Of a stretch of 64,000 nucleotides of DNA, positions 63,932 to 64,000 are shown piece after piece; position 1 is the stretch's first letter; every line of letters begins with the position of its first letter. A program made the translations under genes and the position numbers. Source of the stretch: Ascidiaceihabitans sp. (GTDB taxonomy: Bacteria; Pseudomonadota; Alphaproteobacteria; Rhodobacterales; Rhodobacteraceae); NCBI GenBank assembly GCA_029251465.1, contig JAQXDI010000016.1:18166-82165 (forward strand), given 5' to 3'. The notes beneath the pieces are model-generated. The model did no database searches, was not told where the DNA came from, and worked only from the letters and a program-made list of their open reading frames with translations.

Positions 63932-64000
63932 TTGGTTGAAGAATCTCAAAACAGCAAGAAGACGATCAAGCATCTGCGGCGTGGTCTGAGTATTTATAAG
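63932..64000 (+). CDS. Start of a probable tyrosine integrase (partial)
   Basis: An open frame from TTG 63932 to the window edge (23 codons) after an in-frame stop at 63920. It encodes KTIKHLRRGLSIYK, a start that resembles tyrosine recombinases of Rhodobacterales islands, which often begin with a HLRRGL-(A/S)-(V/I)-Y segment. It directly follows tRNA-Phe, a usual attachment site. Only 23 residues are visible, so the call is tentative. Confidence 0.45.
   Translation, partial: MVEESQNSKKTIKHLRRGLSIYK

Noticed and set aside
1..64000. CRISPR array, prophage block or insertion sequence
   Set aside because: No regular spaced repeats, phage structural genes or transposase frames were seen on either strand; only the dispersed REP-like elements and the edge integrase suggest mobility.

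Overview
The window reads as chromosomal DNA of a marine alphaproteobacterium of the order Rhodobacterales (Roseobacter-like). Evidence: the end of crotonyl-CoA carboxylase/reductase and a MeaB GTPase (ethylmalonyl-CoA pathway), a GcrA cell-cycle regulator, a LuxR/LuxI pair of the roseobacter kind, an opgC-opgG-opgH periplasmic glucan operon, and the order infA-maf-rng-yacG-tRNA-Phe. No rRNA, CRISPR array or insertion sequence was seen. Genus-level assignment is not possible from the sequence alone.

Layout. 0-2.3 kb: ccr end and strong terminator, then a 68-aa small ORF, luxR and luxI. 2.3-6.3 kb: Dda/RecD-like helicase, SDR oxidoreductase, TauE/SafE exporter with its TIGR02186 partner. 6.3-11.3 kb: a BMP-type nucleoside ABC importer (binding protein, NTF2-like protein, ATPase, two permeases). 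11.5-13.5 kb: nfu-gfa-tsaB-rimI operon. 13.6-17.9 kb: a frameshifted acetyltransferase, universal stress protein, ilvE, M48 lipoprotein protease, small membrane protein, YigZ-like protein, HlyIII-like protein. 17.9-20.7 kb: a two-repeat small protein, a T5orf172-type GIY-YIG gene of unusual composition, rimO. 20.8-27.5 kb: AsmA, phosphoglucomutase/phosphomannomutase, kdsA and two capsule-export genes. 27.7-31.9 kb: ArsR-permease operon, Fe-S uracil-DNA glycosylase, SseB-like, rhodanese, frameshifted hydrolase. 31.9-36.5 kb: opgCGH. 36.6-41.7 kb: TTC38-like protein, CoA-transferase plus TPP enzyme pair, gcrA. 41.8-46.9 kb: a decay zone (a transporter, an isomerase, a phosphatase remnant and a ProC-like gene, all broken) around the intact argD-argF. 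47-55 kb: sterol-desaturase-like, panE-like, gnd, hrpB, meaB, DUF2855. 55-61.4 kb: rpmB, copper-delivery genes, and LysR-controlled NTF2/glyoxalase and NAD(P)-binding genes. 61.5-64 kb: infA-maf-rng-yacG, tRNA-Phe, and what looks like the first codons of a tyrosine integrase at the window edge.

The most distinctive themes are: (i) at least five single-lesion pseudogenes (two homopolymer frameshifts and three in-frame stops, one each of TAA, TGA and TAG), suggesting continuing gene decay; (ii) a three-copy REP-like palindrome whose stem shows a compensatory base-pair change; (iii) tight translational coupling, including two TTGA start/stop overlaps with TTG starts; (iv) a small overlapping ORF in front of luxR; and (v) a probable island boundary at tRNA-Phe. 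No convincing wholly new multi-gene system was found. The best candidates for undescribed biology are the small ORF before luxR, the repeat-protein/T5orf172 neighbourhood and the CoA-transferase/TPP-enzyme pair.
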